Shown here in pieces: positions 54,562 to 64,000 of a DNA stretch of 64,000 nt. The notes beneath the pieces are model-generated. The model worked only from the letters and a program-made list of their open reading frames with translations. It ran no database searches and had not been told where the DNA came from. The DNA lies in assembly GCF_004137085.1 (NCBI RefSeq), contig NZ_QYBC01000006.1, positions 124,001-188,000 on the forward strand, given 5' to 3'. The translations under genes were made by a program, and so were the position numbers. The stretch is from Lichenibacterium ramalinae. Lineage in GTDB: Bacteria; Pseudomonadota; Alphaproteobacteria; Rhizobiales; Beijerinckiaceae. Position 1 is the stretch's first letter, and each line of letters opens with the position of its first letter.

Positions 54562-55587
54562 TCAGGCGCCGGCGACGAGCTCGCGGGCCTGCAGCACCCA
54601 GCCCTCGCGGTCGAGCCGACCGTTCAGCTTGAGGTCGCGGTCGACGTTGGCGGCGTCTTCCGGCGTCATGGCGGCAAGCTGCCAGAAGTGGAAAATGCCG
54701 GCGTCGTTGAGCTTCTGGGCGAGCTGCGGGCTGCCGCCGTTCAGCTTGGACATGTCGTCCGGCGCGCCGCGGGGGGCGCTGAGCAGCTCGAACTGCTCGA
54801 CCGGGACCTCGGCCTCGACCGGGGCCGTCGGGGCGGCTTCGAGGGCCTCCTCCTCGGCCGGCTGCTCGATCTCGCCGATGTCGATGCCGAGCGCGCCCTG
54901 GCTGCGCGAGATGCCGTCGATGGCGGCACGGGCCACGAGGTCGCAATAGAGCAGGATGGCGCGGCTGGCGTCGTCGTTGCCCGGGATCGGATAGGTGATG
55001 CCGTCCGGGTTGCAGTTGGTGTCGACGATGGCCGCCACCGGGATGCCGAGGCGGTTCGCCTCCTTGATGGCCAGCTGTTCCTTGTTGGTGTCGATGACGA
55101 AGATCAGGTCGGGCACGCCGCCCATGTCCTTGATGCCGCCCAGCGCCTTCTCGAGCTTCTCGCGCTCGCGGGACATCATGAGCCGCTCCTTCTTGGTAAG
55201 GCCCACGGCCCCGCCATCGAGCGTCTCGTCGACCTTGCGCAGCCGCTGGATCGAGGCCGAGATGGTTTTCCAGTTGGTCAGCATGCCGCCGAGCCAACGG
55301 GAGTTGATGTAATACTGGGCCGAACGGGTCGCCGCATCGGCGATGGGGTCGGCCGCCTGGCGCTTGGTGCCGACGAAGAGCACGCGCCCGCCGCCCGCCA
55401 CGGTGTCGGAGATCGCCTGCAGGGCGCGGTGCATGAGCGGCACCGTCTGGGCGAGGTCGATGATGTGGATGTTGTTGCGGGCGCCGAAGATGAAGGGCGC
55501 CATCTTCGGGTTCCAGCGGTGGGACTGGTGGCCGAAGTGAGCGCCGGCTTCGAGCAGCGAGCGCATGGTGTAGTCGGGCAGGGCCAT
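54562..55587 (-). CDS. rpsB: 30S ribosomal protein S2
   Basis: 341 residues, about 90 longer than E. coli S2. Core: [16 protein letters not shown] near residue 11, [24 protein letters not shown] and [15 protein letters not shown]. The extension after residue 260 is acidic, then ends with a compact domain ([18 protein letters not shown]) seen in Rhizobiales S2 proteins. ATG 55587 is the family start ([15 protein letters not shown]); an earlier ATG at 55635 is not needed. First gene of the minus-strand cluster. Confidence 0.97.
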   Translation of the reverse strand: MALPDYTMRSLLEAGAHFGHQSHRWNPKMAPFIFGARNNIHIIDLAQTVPLMHRALQAISDTVAGGGRVLFVGTKRQAADPIADAATRSAQYYINSRWLGGMLTNWKTISASIQRLRKVDETLDGGAVGLTKKERLMMSREREKLEKALGGIKDMGGVPDLIFVIDTNKEQLAIKEANRLGIPVAAIVDTNCNPDGITYPIPGNDDASRAILLYCDLVARAAIDGISRSQGALGIDIGEIEQPAEEEALEAAPTAPVEAEVPVEQFELLSAPRGAPDDMSKLNGGSPQLAQKLNDAGIFHFWQLAAMTPEDAANVDRDLKLNGRLDREGWVLQARELVAGA

Positions 55588-55897
55588 GGTAAAGGTCTTC
55601 TCCGGTTGAACCTCCGCGGACAATCGGCCGGCCACGGCGTCGATGCCGTGCCAGCCACCGGTGCAGCCCTTGGTTCAGGGCCGCCTTCAGTCCGCGTGTG
55701 GGGTGGTGCGGCTTATAGGCGTCGGCCGCCGGTGCCGCAAGTGGGCTTGCGACAGGGCTGTGACAAGGCGCCGGACCGGTGGACACCGCGCCGCGCCGCG
55801 CTGTTAACCCCCGCTTGGTTCCATTAACTGTAGGCCGGTGAGGACCGGGGCGCCCGCGCGGGGCGGCACGGTCCGAACGAGCAGAAAGGTGCGGCCC
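55588..55897. other. 310-bp divergent spacer between rpsB and dnaB
   Basis: Contains the predicted rpsB promoter at 55712-55740 and a 120-nt rpsB leader. On the plus strand I see only weak candidates for a dnaB promoter (an AT-richer patch CCATTAACTGTAGG near 55822). No gene. Confidence 0.6.
55712..55740 (-). promoter_or_regulatory. Predicted rpsB promoter
   Basis: Minus-strand TTGCGG (55740-55735), 17-bp spacer and TATAAG (55717-55712). Start near 55705, giving a leader of about 118 nt, long enough for S2 autoregulation seen in many bacteria. Confidence 0.6.
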
Positions 55898-57400
55898 ATG
55901 AGCAATGTCGAGACCGTGGCGCGGTGGGCCGCCGTGCCGGCGCCCGAGCCTGCCGACACGTTCCGCATGCCGCCCCACAACGTGGAGGCCGAGCAGGCGC
56001 TGCTCGGCGCCATCCTGGTCAACAACGAGGCCTTCGACCGCGTGTCGGACTTCCTCCTGGCCGAGCATTTCTCGCAGGAGATCCACCAGCGCGTCTTCGA
56101 GGTCACCGCCAAGCTGGTGCGCGGCGGCAAGATCGCCACGCCCATCACGTTGAAGACCTTTCTGGGCGACCACGACCTCGGCGGCATCACGGTGCCGCAG
56201 TACCTGGCCCGCCTCGCCTCGGAAGCCACCACCATCATCAACGCGGCCGACTACGGCCGCATGATCTACGACCTCGCGGTGCGGCGCGGGCTGATCAGCA
56301 TCGGCGAGGAGATCGTCAACGTCGCCTTCGACGCGCCGGTGGACCATTCCCCCCGCGAGCAGATCGAGGCGGCCGAGCGGCAGCTCTACGCCATCGCCGA
56401 ATCGGGCCGGGCCGAGGGCGGCTTCCAAACCTTCTCGATGGCGCTGACCACCGCCATCGACGTCGCCGCCAAGGCCTACGAGCGCGACGGCAAGCTGTCG
56501 GGCATCTCGACCGGCATGGTCGACATGGACAAGTCGCTCGGCGGCCTGCAGAAATCGGATCTCGTCGTGCTGGCCGGCCGCCCCGCCATGGGCAAGACCT
56601 CGCTGGCCACCAACATCGCCTTCAACATCGCCAAGGCCTACCGCTCGGAGACCCGCCCCGACGGCACGCTGGAAACCGTGAACGGCGGCATCGTGGGCTT
56701 CTTCTCGCTCGAAATGTCGGCCGAGCAGCTCGCCACCCGCATCATCGCCGAGCAGTCCGGCGTCGCCTCCTACAAGATCCGCCGCGGCGACGTCACCGAC
56801 GACGACTTCCACCGCGTCACCGAGGCGGCGCGGCAGATGCAGCACGTGCCCTTCTACATCGACCAGACCGGCGGCATCTCCATCGCCCAGCTGACGGCGC
56901 GGGCGCGCCGCCTGAAGCGTCAGCGCGGCCTCGACCTGCTGGTCATCGACTACCTGCAGCTCCTGTCGGGGTCGAAGTCGGGCGGGCAGGCCAACCGCGT
57001 GCAGGAGCTGACCGAGATCACCACGGGCCTCAAGGCGCTCGCCAAGGAACTGGCCGTGCCGGTCATCGCGCTGTCGCAGCTGTCCCGCCAGGTCGAGAAC
57101 CGGGAGGACAAGCGCCCCCAGCTGTCGGACCTGCGCGAATCGGGCTCCATCGAGCAGGACGCCGACGTCGTCATGTTCGTGTACCGCGAGGAGTATTACC
57201 TCAAGGGCAAGCAGCCGCGCGAGGGGACGGAGGAGTTCACGGCCTGGCTCGCCGACATGGAGCGGGCGCACGGCAAGGCCGAGGTCATCATCGGCAAGCA
57301 GCGCCACGGGCCGACCGGCATGGTGGAGCTGCAGTTCGACGCCGAGGTGACGCGCTTTTCGGATCTCGTGCGCTTCGACCGCCTCCCGGAGCAGATGTGA
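55898..57400 (+). CDS. dnaB: Replicative DNA helicase
   Basis: Hexameric replication fork helicase, 500 residues, no intein. N-terminal domain MPPHNVEAEQALLGAILV near residue 25. RecA-like domain: Walker A GRPAMGKTS near residue 228, FFSLEMSAEQL, Walker B LLVIDYLQLL, SQLSRQVENR, and LRESGSIEQDADVV. AGAAAGGT lies 8 nt before ATG 55898. Confidence 0.97.
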   Translation: MSNVETVARWAAVPAPEPADTFRMPPHNVEAEQALLGAILVNNEAFDRVSDFLLAEHFSQEIHQRVFEVTAKLVRGGKIATPITLKTFLGDHDLGGITVPQYLARLASEATTIINAADYGRMIYDLAVRRGLISIGEEIVNVAFDAPVDHSPREQIEAAERQLYAIAESGRAEGGFQTFSMALTTAIDVAAKAYERDGKLSGISTGMVDMDKSLGGLQKSDLVVLAGRPAMGKTSLATNIAFNIAKAYRSETRPDGTLETVNGGIVGFFSLEMSAEQLATRIIAEQSGVASYKIRRGDVTDDDFHRVTEAARQMQHVPFYIDQTGGISIAQLTARARRLKRQRGLDLLVIDYLQLLSGSKSGGQANRVQELTEITTGLKALAKELAVPVIALSQLSRQVENREDKRPQLSDLRESGSIEQDADVVMFVYREEYYLKGKQPREGTEEFTAWLADMERAHGKAEVIIGKQRHGPTGMVELQFDAEVTRFSDLVRFDRLPEQM

Positions 57401-58560
57401 GCCCCCCCGCCGCACCCGCGGCCGAGCCGGACGCCCAGGCCGTCCTGACGGTGGACCTCGACGCGCTCGGGGCCAACTGGCGCCTGCTCGCCGCCCGCGC
57501 CGCGCCGGCCGAATGCGGCGCGGCCGTGAAGGCGGACGCCTACGGGCTCGGCATCGACGCGGCCGTTCCGGCCCTGGCCCGCGCCGGCTGCCGCACCTTC
57601 TTCGTCGCCCATGCTTCTGAGGGCATGCGGGCCCGCGCCGCGCTCGACGCCGCCGCCCTGCCCGGCCGCATCTTCGTGCTGAACGGCTTCCACCCCGAAT
57701 CAGCGCCCTTCGCGGCCTATCGCCGGCACGGGCTCGACGCCGTGATCGGCTCGCCGGAGGAGCTGGCGGCCTGGCGGGACGCGCGGGCCGCGGCCGGCGG
57801 CGACGGACTGCCGGTGGCGGCGCTGCACGTCGACACCGGCATGAACCGGCTCGGCTTCCCGCTCGAGGACGCGCGCTTCCTGCCGCTCGGCGACCTCCAG
57901 GCCGCCGGCGTGACGCTGGTGATGAGCCACCTCGTCTCGGCGGAAGATCCGGCCGAGCCCGTCAATGCCCGGCAGATCGCCGCCTTCGACCACGCGCGCG
58001 AACGCGCCCTCAAGGCCTTCCCGGCCTCGCTGGCGAACTCGTCCGGCATCTTCCTGCCGCAGCGCCCCGTCCACGACCTCGTGCGCCCCGGCTACGCGCT
58101 CTACGGCGGCAACCCGACGCCGGGCCGTCCCAACCCCATGCTGCCCGTGGTGGGACTGGTGGCGCGCGTGCTGCAGCTGCGGCAGGTGCCGGCCGGCGCC
58201 AGCGCGGGCTACAACGGGCGCTGGACGGCGCCGCGCCCCTCCCGGCTCGCCACGATCGCGCTCGGCTATGCCGACGGCGTGCCGATCGGCGGCAGCGGGC
58301 TCGAGGGCCGGGGCGCGCAGGTCTTCGCCGGCGGGATCCCCTGCCCGCTCGCCGGCCGCATCTCCATGGACCTGTCGATTGCCGACGTCACCCATCTGGC
58401 CGAGGGCGCCCTCAAGGCCGGCGACACCGTGGAATGGCTCGGACCGAACGCCGACGTCGACGCCCTGGCGGCCCGCTGCGGCACCATCGGCTACGAGATC
58501 CTGGTGAACCTTGGGCGCCGCCATCGGCGCCACTATATCGGGGACGGGACGGGCGCCTGA
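57397..58560 (+). CDS. alr: Alanine racemase
   Basis: PLP enzyme interconverting L- and D-alanine for peptidoglycan. 387 residues. PLP Lys in AAVKADAYGLGID near residue 44, HVDTGMNRLGF, NSSGIF, GYALYGGNP and the catalytic Tyr region SAGYNGRW. GTG 57397 overlaps the dnaB stop (ATGTGA), so the two genes are translationally coupled. Confidence 0.95.
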   Translation: MSPPAAPAAEPDAQAVLTVDLDALGANWRLLAARAAPAECGAAVKADAYGLGIDAAVPALARAGCRTFFVAHASEGMRARAALDAAALPGRIFVLNGFHPESAPFAAYRRHGLDAVIGSPEELAAWRDARAAAGGDGLPVAALHVDTGMNRLGFPLEDARFLPLGDLQAAGVTLVMSHLVSAEDPAEPVNARQIAAFDHARERALKAFPASLANSSGIFLPQRPVHDLVRPGYALYGGNPTPGRPNPMLPVVGLVARVLQLRQVPAGASAGYNGRWTAPRPSRLATIALGYADGVPIGGSGLEGRGAQVFAGGIPCPLAGRISMDLSIADVTHLAEGALKAGDTVEWLGPNADVDALAARCGTIGYEILVNLGRRHRRHYIGDGTGA

Positions 58561-58669
58561 CGGGTCGACGGCCGGGCGCGGGTTCTCCGGCCTCCCGAGC
58601 CGGGCGCGAGGCGTCCGTGCCGGCATGAGGGGAATGGTGAGGCGTCGCCCCCGCGCCTCGGAGTGCCGC

Positions 58670-60148
58670 ATGAGCAAGTCCCGCAACGCCTTCGTCTGCC
58701 AGAACTGCGGCGCCACGAGCAATCGCTGGCAGGGCAAGTGCGACGCCTGCGGGGCCTGGAACTCCATTGTGGAGGAACAGGCCGCCACCGGCATCGGCGC
58801 CGGCACGGCCCGGAAGACCGCCCCCAAGGGCCGCAACATCGCCTTCCAGAGCCTGGCCGCCACCGGCCAGGAACCGCCCCGCACCGCGATCGGCATTGCG
58901 GAGCTCGACCGCGTCACCGGCGGCGGCCTCGTGCCCGGCTCGGTGATCCTGCTCGGCGGCGAGCCCGGCATCGGCAAGTCGACGCTGCTCATCCAGGCCT
59001 GCGCCCGGCTCGCCGACGCCGGCGGCAAGGTCGCCTACATCTCGGGCGAGGAGGCCACGGCGCAGGTGCGCATGCGGGCCGAGCGCCTCGGCCTGTCGGG
59101 CGCGCCCGTCCGCCTCGCCGCCGCCACCAACGTCGAGGACATCGCCGGCACGCTCGGGTCGGACCGCTACGACCTCGTGGTGATCGATTCGATCCAGACC
59201 ATGTGGACCGAGACGATCGACGCCGCGCCCGGCACCGTCAGCCAGGTGCGCGGCGCCGCCCAGGCGCTGATCCGCTACGCCAAGAACCACGACGCCTGCG
59301 TGATCCTGGTCGGCCATGTCACCAAGGACGGGCAGATCGCGGGTCCGCGCGTCGTCGAGCACATGGTCGACGCCGTCATGTCCTTCGACGGCGATGCCGG
59401 CCACCATTTCCGCATCCTGCGTGCCATGAAGAACCGCTTCGGCCCGACGGACGAGATCGGCGTGTTCGAGATGACCGGCAAAGGCCTTGCCGAGGTCGGC
59501 AACCCGTCCGCCTTCTTCCTGTCCGGCCGCGACGCCACCGCGGCCGGCACCTCGGTCTTCGCCGGCATGGAGGGCACGCGGCCGCTGCTCGTCGAGATCC
59601 AGGCCCTGGTGGCGCCGACCGCCCTCGGCACGCCGCGCCGCGCCGTCGTGGGCTGGGACCAGAACCGCCTCGCCATGGTCATCGCCGTGCTGGAAACCCA
59701 TGCCGGGGTGCGGCTCGGCCAATACGACGTCTACCTCAACGTCGCCGGCGGCATGAAGATCGTCGAGCCGGCCGCCGACCTCGCCGCCGCCGCCGCCCTG
59801 GTTTCCTCCATCACCGGCAAGATCCTGCCGGTCGACGCGGTGTTCTTCGGCGAGCTCGGCCTGTCGGGCTCGGTGCGCCCGGTGGTGCATGGCGGGACGC
59901 GGATGAAGGAGGCCGCCAAGCTCGGCTTCGCCGCCGCCGTGGCGCCGCCCGGCGGCAGCGACGAGACGGCCGGCCTCCGGGTCGAGCGCACCGACCACAT
60001 CGCCGACGTGGTGGCGCGCATCGCCGCCCTGCCCGGAGGCCGCAAGGCCGAGCGGCGCGTCAACGACGAGCGCCGCCCCGCCGCCCCGCCGCGGCGGCTG
60101 CCGCAGCCCGCCGACGAGGACGAGGCCATGGAGGGGGCCCCCTTCTGA
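58670..60148 (+). CDS. radA: DNA repair protein RadA
   Basis: Lon-related RecA-like branch-migration ATPase. 492 residues. Zinc finger CQNCG...CDACG at residues about 10-30, Walker A GGEPGIGKST near 105, RadA motif KNRFGPTDEIGVF and a C-terminal Lon-like domain with VFFGELGLSGSVRPV. CGGAG precedes ATG 58670. The C-terminal tail is Pro/Arg-rich. Third gene of dnaB-alr-radA. Confidence 0.96.
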   Translation: MSKSRNAFVCQNCGATSNRWQGKCDACGAWNSIVEEQAATGIGAGTARKTAPKGRNIAFQSLAATGQEPPRTAIGIAELDRVTGGGLVPGSVILLGGEPGIGKSTLLIQACARLADAGGKVAYISGEEATAQVRMRAERLGLSGAPVRLAAATNVEDIAGTLGSDRYDLVVIDSIQTMWTETIDAAPGTVSQVRGAAQALIRYAKNHDACVILVGHVTKDGQIAGPRVVEHMVDAVMSFDGDAGHHFRILRAMKNRFGPTDEIGVFEMTGKGLAEVGNPSAFFLSGRDATAAGTSVFAGMEGTRPLLVEIQALVAPTALGTPRRAVVGWDQNRLAMVIAVLETHAGVRLGQYDVYLNVAGGMKIVEPAADLAAAAALVSSITGKILPVDAVFFGELGLSGSVRPVVHGGTRMKEAAKLGFAAAVAPPGGSDETAGLRVERTDHIADVVARIAALPGGRKAERRVNDERRPAAPPRRLPQPADEDEAMEGAPF

Positions 60149-60276
60149 CGCCACGGCCTTCTCTTGCCACCCGGCGCCCGAAAGCTGCTAAGGAGACCCC
60201 TGGAAAGGACCGCGGTCGCCGCAGGTCCGAAGGGCGGGCGCGCCGCGCTCGGCCCGGCGAGGTTCAAGAACATACG

Positions 60277-61020
60277 ATGTCCGATTTCATCCGCGAGGTC
60301 GACGAGGAATACCGTCAGGACCAGTTCCGCCACTTCCTGGCGCGCTACTGGGTGCTGCTGCTGTTGCTCGTCATCCTGGTGCTGGCCGCCGCGGGCGGCT
60401 GGCGCGGTTACCAATACTATCGCCAGCAGCAGGCCGAGGCGGCCGGCGCACGCTACTTCGACGCCGTCGACGCCGGCACGGCCGACCCCAAGGCCTCGGT
60501 GGCGGTGCTCGAAGCCCTGGGCCGCGACCTCCCCGCCGGCTACGGCCTGCTGGCCCGCCTGCGCGCCGCCGGCGAGCTCGGACGCACCGACGCGCCCGGC
60601 GCCGTGAAGGCCTTCGACGCCATCGCGGCGGATGCCCGCATCGCCGAGGAGTTCCGCGACGTCGCGGCGCTGCGGGCCGGCCTTCTGGTGGTCGACTCGG
60701 CGGAGCCGGCCGAACTGCGCCGCCGCCTCGAGCCCCTGGCCGACAGCAATTCCGCCTATCGCTCCGTCGCCCGCGAGATGCTGGCGACGGCGGCGTTGAA
60801 GCGCGGCGACGACGCCGAGGCCGGCCGCTGGCTCGACGCCATCGTGGCCGACCCCCAGGCGGCGCCCGACAGCCGCCAGCGCGCCGGCTTCTTCCTCGGC
60901 CTCGTGCGGGCCGGCAAGCCGGCGGCGTCGTCCGCAGCGCCCGGCGCCGCTCCGGCACCGGTGCCGGCCGCCGTCCCCGAACCTGCCTCCACTCCTGCCC
61001 CTGCCCCGGCCCACCCATGA
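60277..61020 (+). CDS. YfgM-like tetratricopeptide membrane protein
   Basis: 247-residue inner-membrane protein: short cytosolic N-terminus ([17 protein letters not shown]), one TM ([18 protein letters not shown] near residue 25), then periplasmic TPR-like helices (TPR_21 domain, residues about 50-200) and a Pro/Ala tail. YfgM relatives act with the Sec translocon and with periplasmic chaperones. Its stop overlaps the der start by 4 bp (ATGA). In relatives, bamB often lies between this gene and der, but here it is absent. Confidence 0.88.
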   Translation: MSDFIREVDEEYRQDQFRHFLARYWVLLLLLVILVLAAAGGWRGYQYYRQQQAEAAGARYFDAVDAGTADPKASVAVLEALGRDLPAGYGLLARLRAAGELGRTDAPGAVKAFDAIAADARIAEEFRDVAALRAGLLVVDSAEPAELRRRLEPLADSNSAYRSVAREMLATAALKRGDDAEAGRWLDAIVADPQAAPDSRQRAGFFLGLVRAGKPAASSAAPGAAPAPVPAAVPEPASTPAPAPAHP

Positions 61021-62408
61021 GCAAGGTCGCCATCATCGGCCGGCCCAACGTCGGCAAGTCCACGCTGTTCAACCGGCTCGTCGGCAAGAAGCTCGCTCTC
61101 GTCGACGACCAGCCAGGGGTGACGCGGGACCGGCGCGAAGGCGAGGCGTCGCTCTTCGACGCCGACTTCACCCTCATCGACACGGCCGGCCTCGACGACG
61201 CCGCCGAGGACACGCTGACGGGCCGCATGCGCCAGCAGACCGAGGTCGCGGTGGCGGATGCCGACGTGATCCTCTTCGTGATCGACAGCCGCATCGGCGT
61301 CACGCCGGTGGACAGCCACTTCGCCGGCCTCGTGCGCCGCGCCGACAAGCCCATCATCGTGGTGGCCAACAAGGCCGAAGGCCGCGCCGGCGAGGCGGGC
61401 GCGCTCGAAGCCCATGCATTGGGGCTCGGCACGCCCGTCGCCATCTCGGCCGAGCACAACGAGGGCATGATCGACCTCTACGACGCCCTGGCGGCCGTGC
61501 TGCCCAAGGCGCCCGAGGCCGCGCCCGAGGAGGAAGCCGCTCCGCTGGTGCTCGGCGAGGACGAGGACGGCACCGAGTTCGACCCCACCAAGCCGCTGCG
61601 CATCGCCGTCGTGGGCCGCCCCAACGCCGGCAAGTCCACGCTGCTCAACGCCTGGCTCGGCGAGGACCGCCTGCTGACCGGGCCGGAGCCCGGCATCACC
61701 CGCGACTCGATCGGTCTCGCCCTCAGGTGGCGGGACCGCGACCTCAAGGTCTTCGACACGGCGGGCCTGCGCAAGCGCGCCCGCATCGAGGACAAGGTGG
61801 AGAAACTGGCCGCCGCCGACGCGATCCGCGCCGTGCAGTTCGCCGAAGTCGTGGTGGTGCTGCTCGACGCCACCATCCCGTTCGAGAAGCAGGACCTCAC
61901 CATCGCGGCCCTGGCCGAGCGCGAGGGCCGCGCCATCGTGATCGGCGTCAACAAGTGGGACCTCATCGAGGCGCGCGGCTCCAAGCTCAGCGAGATGCAT
62001 GAATCGGCGAGCCGCCTGCTGCCGCAGATGAAGGGCGTGCCGGTCGTACCGGTGTCGGGCCGCACCGGCTTCGGCCTCGACAAGCTGCTCGAAGCCTCGT
62101 TCCGGGTGGCCGAGACCTGGAACCGCCGGCTGTCGACGGCGCGGCTCAACCGCTGGCTTTCCGCCACGCTCGACGCCAACCCGCCTCCGGCGGTCAGCGG
62201 GCGCCGCATCAAGATCCGCTACATGACGCAGGCCAAGGCGCGCCCGCCGACCTTCGTGCTCTTCGGTAACCAGCTGACGGGACTGCCGCGGTCCTACCAG
62301 CGCTACCTCGTCAACGGCCTACGCGAGGCCATGGACCTGCCGGGCGTGCCCATCCGCATCGTCATGCGCCAGGGCGATAACCCCTACGACAAGAACAGGA
62401 AACGGTAG
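61017..62408 (+). CDS. der: Ribosome biogenesis GTPase Der (EngA)
   Basis: Double-GTPase acting in 50S assembly. 463 residues. G domain 1: GRPNVGKST at residues 8-16, TDxAGL as [15 protein letters not shown] domain 2: GRPNAGKST near 201, [19 protein letters not shown]-terminal KH-like domain with [16 protein letters not shown]. Start ATG 61017 overlaps the upstream stop. Confidence 0.97.
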   Translation: MSKVAIIGRPNVGKSTLFNRLVGKKLALVDDQPGVTRDRREGEASLFDADFTLIDTAGLDDAAEDTLTGRMRQQTEVAVADADVILFVIDSRIGVTPVDSHFAGLVRRADKPIIVVANKAEGRAGEAGALEAHALGLGTPVAISAEHNEGMIDLYDALAAVLPKAPEAAPEEEAAPLVLGEDEDGTEFDPTKPLRIAVVGRPNAGKSTLLNAWLGEDRLLTGPEPGITRDSIGLALRWRDRDLKVFDTAGLRKRARIEDKVEKLAAADAIRAVQFAEVVVVLLDATIPFEKQDLTIAALAEREGRAIVIGVNKWDLIEARGSKLSEMHESASRLLPQMKGVPVVPVSGRTGFGLDKLLEASFRVAETWNRRLSTARLNRWLSATLDANPPPAVSGRRIKIRYMTQAKARPPTFVLFGNQLTGLPRSYQRYLVNGLREAMDLPGVPIRIVMRQGDNPYDKNRKR

Positions 62409-62417
62409 GCGGGCGCC

Positions 62418-62978
62418 TCAGCCCACGACGCGCAGCCAGGGCCAGCGGGCGCGATAGTCGGCGGCCTTGGCCGAGAACTGCGTCGGGCGGGGGTGGCGCG
62501 GATTGACGCGCAGCAGGCCGGCCGCGAGGTCGCCGAGCCCGTCGCGGGCGTAGAGTTCGCCCGTGCCGACAGCGACGCCGAGCGACGTGCAGGCGACGAG
62601 GAACCTGTCGATGCCATCCCGCGCCGAACGGAGCGGCGGGCAAGGCGTGCCGAACCGGGCCTCGTACCACAGGTGCACGCGTGCCTGGTTGCGGAGCTCC
62701 ACCCGGATCGGCAGATCGCCCAACAAGGCCCCGACGCGGCGGATGGCGTCGTCCTCGGCCTCCCACGACGTGTCGGGATCGTAAGTGAAGACGTCCAGGT
62801 CGCGGATGTTCTCGGCCGCGGGACGCCCCGACCGGAGGTTCCACACCGTCTGAAACAGGCAGCCGGCCGTCACGTGGCATTGCGGCAGGCCGAGCGCCGG
62901 CAGCCGCTCCAGCGCAGCGGCGACCGACGGGTTCGATCGCACGAGGTTCAGGACGTCCGACGCCGTCATGGGGTGCAT
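62418..62978 (-). CDS. Nucleotidyltransferase family protein (NTP_transf_6)
   Basis: 186-residue protein of the NTP_transf_6/DUF925 family. TAGCLFQTVWNLRSGRP near residue 42, IRDLDVFTYDPDTSWEAED with acidic residues expected to bind metal, ARVHLWYEARFGTPCPPL and C-terminal FSAKAADYRARWPWL. Biological role unknown; activity on nucleotides is assumed from the fold family. ATG 62978 (MHPMTASD); it converges with der, 9 bp apart. Confidence 0.88.
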   Translation of the reverse strand: MHPMTASDVLNLVRSNPSVAAALERLPALGLPQCHVTAGCLFQTVWNLRSGRPAAENIRDLDVFTYDPDTSWEAEDDAIRRVGALLGDLPIRVELRNQARVHLWYEARFGTPCPPLRSARDGIDRFLVACTSLGVAVGTGELYARDGLGDLAAGLLRVNPRHPRPTQFSAKAADYRARWPWLRVVG

Positions 62979-63059
62979 GGCGACGTCCTCCGGCGCAGGG
63001 CCTTGCCGATTCGCCGTCGGGCTCCGTAAGGAACCTGCACGACCCCGGAGATGCCCGCC

Positions 63060-64000
63060 ATGACATTCGACCTCACGAGCCGCGCCGTCACGGTGGTGCC
63101 GCCCGCCGGCCCGCTGCGCGGCCGCGTCGCCCCGCCCGGCTCGAAGAGCATCACCAACCGAGCCCTGCTGCTGGCCGGCCTCGCCCGCGGCACCAGCCAC
63201 CTCACCGGCGCGCTGAAGAGCGACGACACGCGATTGATGGCCGAGGCCCTGCGGGCCATGGGGGTGCGGGTCGACGAGCCGGGCGACACGGAATTCGTCG
63301 TCGCCGGCGACGGCCGGCTGCGGGCGCCGTCCGGGCCGCTGTTCCTCGGCAATGCCGGCACGGCGACGCGCTTTCTGACGGCGGCGGTGGCGAGCGTCGA
63401 CGGCACCGTCGTGGTCGACGGCGACGCCCACATGCGCAAGCGGCCGATCCGGCCGCTGGTCGATGCCCTGGCCGAGCTCGGCATCGCGGTGGATGCCGCC
63501 AGCGGCTGCCCGCCCGTCACCGTGCGGGGCACGGGGCGGATCGCCGCCGGCCGGGTGTCGGTCGACGCGGGCCTGTCGAGCCAGTACGTCTCGGCGCTGC
63601 TCATGATGGCGCCCCTCGCCGAGGGCGAGATCGCCGTCGCCCTGGCGGGGGCCGACATCGGCGCGCGCGGCTACGTCGACCTGACGCTCGCCGCCATGCG
63701 GAGTTTCGGCGCCGATGTGGCCCAGCGCGACGCCGCGACCTGGACGGTGCGGCCCACCGGCTACCGTGCCGCCGACTTCCACGTCGAGCCCGACGCCTCC
63801 GCCGCCACCTACCTGTGGGCCGCCGAGGCCCTGACGGGCGGCGCCATCGACCTCGGCGTCGCACCCGGCGGCTTCACCCAGCCCGACGCCCGCGCCAAGG
63901 CCGTGATCGACGCCTTCCCGCACCTGCCCGCCGTGATCGACGGCTCGCAGATGCAGGACGCCGTGCCGACGCTGGCCGTGCTGGCGGCCTTCAACGCGAC
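63060..64000 (+). CDS. aroA: 3-phosphoshikimate 1-carboxyvinyltransferase, 5' part (3' end outside window)
   Basis: EPSP synthase of the shikimate pathway; joins PEP to shikimate 3-phosphate. 313 residues are visible of an expected about 430. PGSKSITNRALLLAGLARG near residue 26 (S3P-binding Lys/Ser), GNAGTATRFLTA near 98, and RKRPIRPLVDAL. The class I/II type (glyphosate response) cannot be judged safely from the part shown. CGGAG lies 9 nt before ATG 63060; ATG 63051 is also in frame. Confidence 0.94.
   Translation, partial: MTFDLTSRAVTVVPPAGPLRGRVAPPGSKSITNRALLLAGLARGTSHLTGALKSDDTRLMAEALRAMGVRVDEPGDTEFVVAGDGRLRAPSGPLFLGNAGTATRFLTAAVASVDGTVVVDGDAHMRKRPIRPLVDALAELGIAVDAASGCPPVTVRGTGRIAAGRVSVDAGLSSQYVSALLMMAPLAEGEIAVALAGADIGARGYVDLTLAAMRSFGADVAQRDAATWTVRPTGYRAADFHVEPDASAATYLWAAEALTGGAIDLGVAPGGFTQPDARAKAVIDAFPHLPAVIDGSQMQDAVPTLAVLAAFNA

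Overview
This window is a stretch of bacterial chromosome with very high GC and dense coding. Gene content and order point to an alphaproteobacterium of the Hyphomicrobiales (Rhizobiales). The evidence is the rpsB-tsf-pyrH-frr-uppS-cdsA-dxr-rseP-bamA-lpxD-fabZ-lpxA-lpxB run, the rplM-rpsI-argC block beside metY and a heme A synthase gene, a DUF2842 protein, an extensin-family protein, a ribosomal protein S2 with a C-terminal extension, and dnaB-alr-radA. I cannot assign a genus. I see no tRNA, rRNA, CRISPR array, insertion sequence, phage gene or integrase.

Layout. 1-9.4 kb: mixed housekeeping and envelope genes (BrkB-type membrane protein cut by the window edge, ABC-F ATPase Uup, pgi, DUF1499 protein, extensin-family protein, metallophosphoesterase, L,D-transpeptidase, HDAC-type deacetylase). 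9.4-16.2 kb: a TetR-controlled RND efflux operon with two adaptor genes for one pump, resembling TriABC, followed by a cytochrome b561-type protein. 16.2-25.1 kb: a sugar-acid locus with a LacI/GntR-like repressor, a CUT2-type ABC ATPase and permease without a binding protein, a complete polar-amino-acid-type ABC importer, gluconate 5-dehydrogenase and L-idonate 5-dehydrogenase. Two near-identical palindromes around ATCGAT sit exactly in front of the two operon blocks, so one repressor probably controls the whole locus. 25.1-29 kb: a GT-C-like membrane protein, a small secreted protein and a cytochrome P450.

29-36 kb: argC, the rplM-rpsI operon with a clear promoter and terminator, a CoA-binding protein, an MFS transporter, metY, heme A synthase ctaA and a DUF2842 protein. 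36-40.7 kb: a small surface-polysaccharide group (polysaccharide deacetylase, CelD/FemAB-like acetyltransferase, Wzz/ExoP-like protein with a degenerate kinase domain). 40.8-55.6 kb: the long minus-strand translation/envelope cluster running from rpsB down to lpxB. Its genes make ribosomal protein S2, EF-Ts, UMP kinase, ribosome recycling factor, undecaprenyl-PP synthase, CDP-DAG synthase, DXP reductoisomerase, RseP, BamA and the lipid A enzymes. lpxI is absent from its usual place between lpxA and lpxB. 55.9-64 kb: dnaB-alr-radA, a YfgM-like TPR membrane protein directly fused by overlap to der (no bamB between them), a nucleotidyltransferase-family protein, and the 5' part of aroA cut by the window end.

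Most of the window is ordinary core genome. The points that deserve attention are the LacI operator pair and the two unlike ABC importers it seems to control, the dual-adaptor RND operon, the missing lpxI and bamB, the kinase-dead Wzz protein and a nested palindrome between rpsB and tsf.
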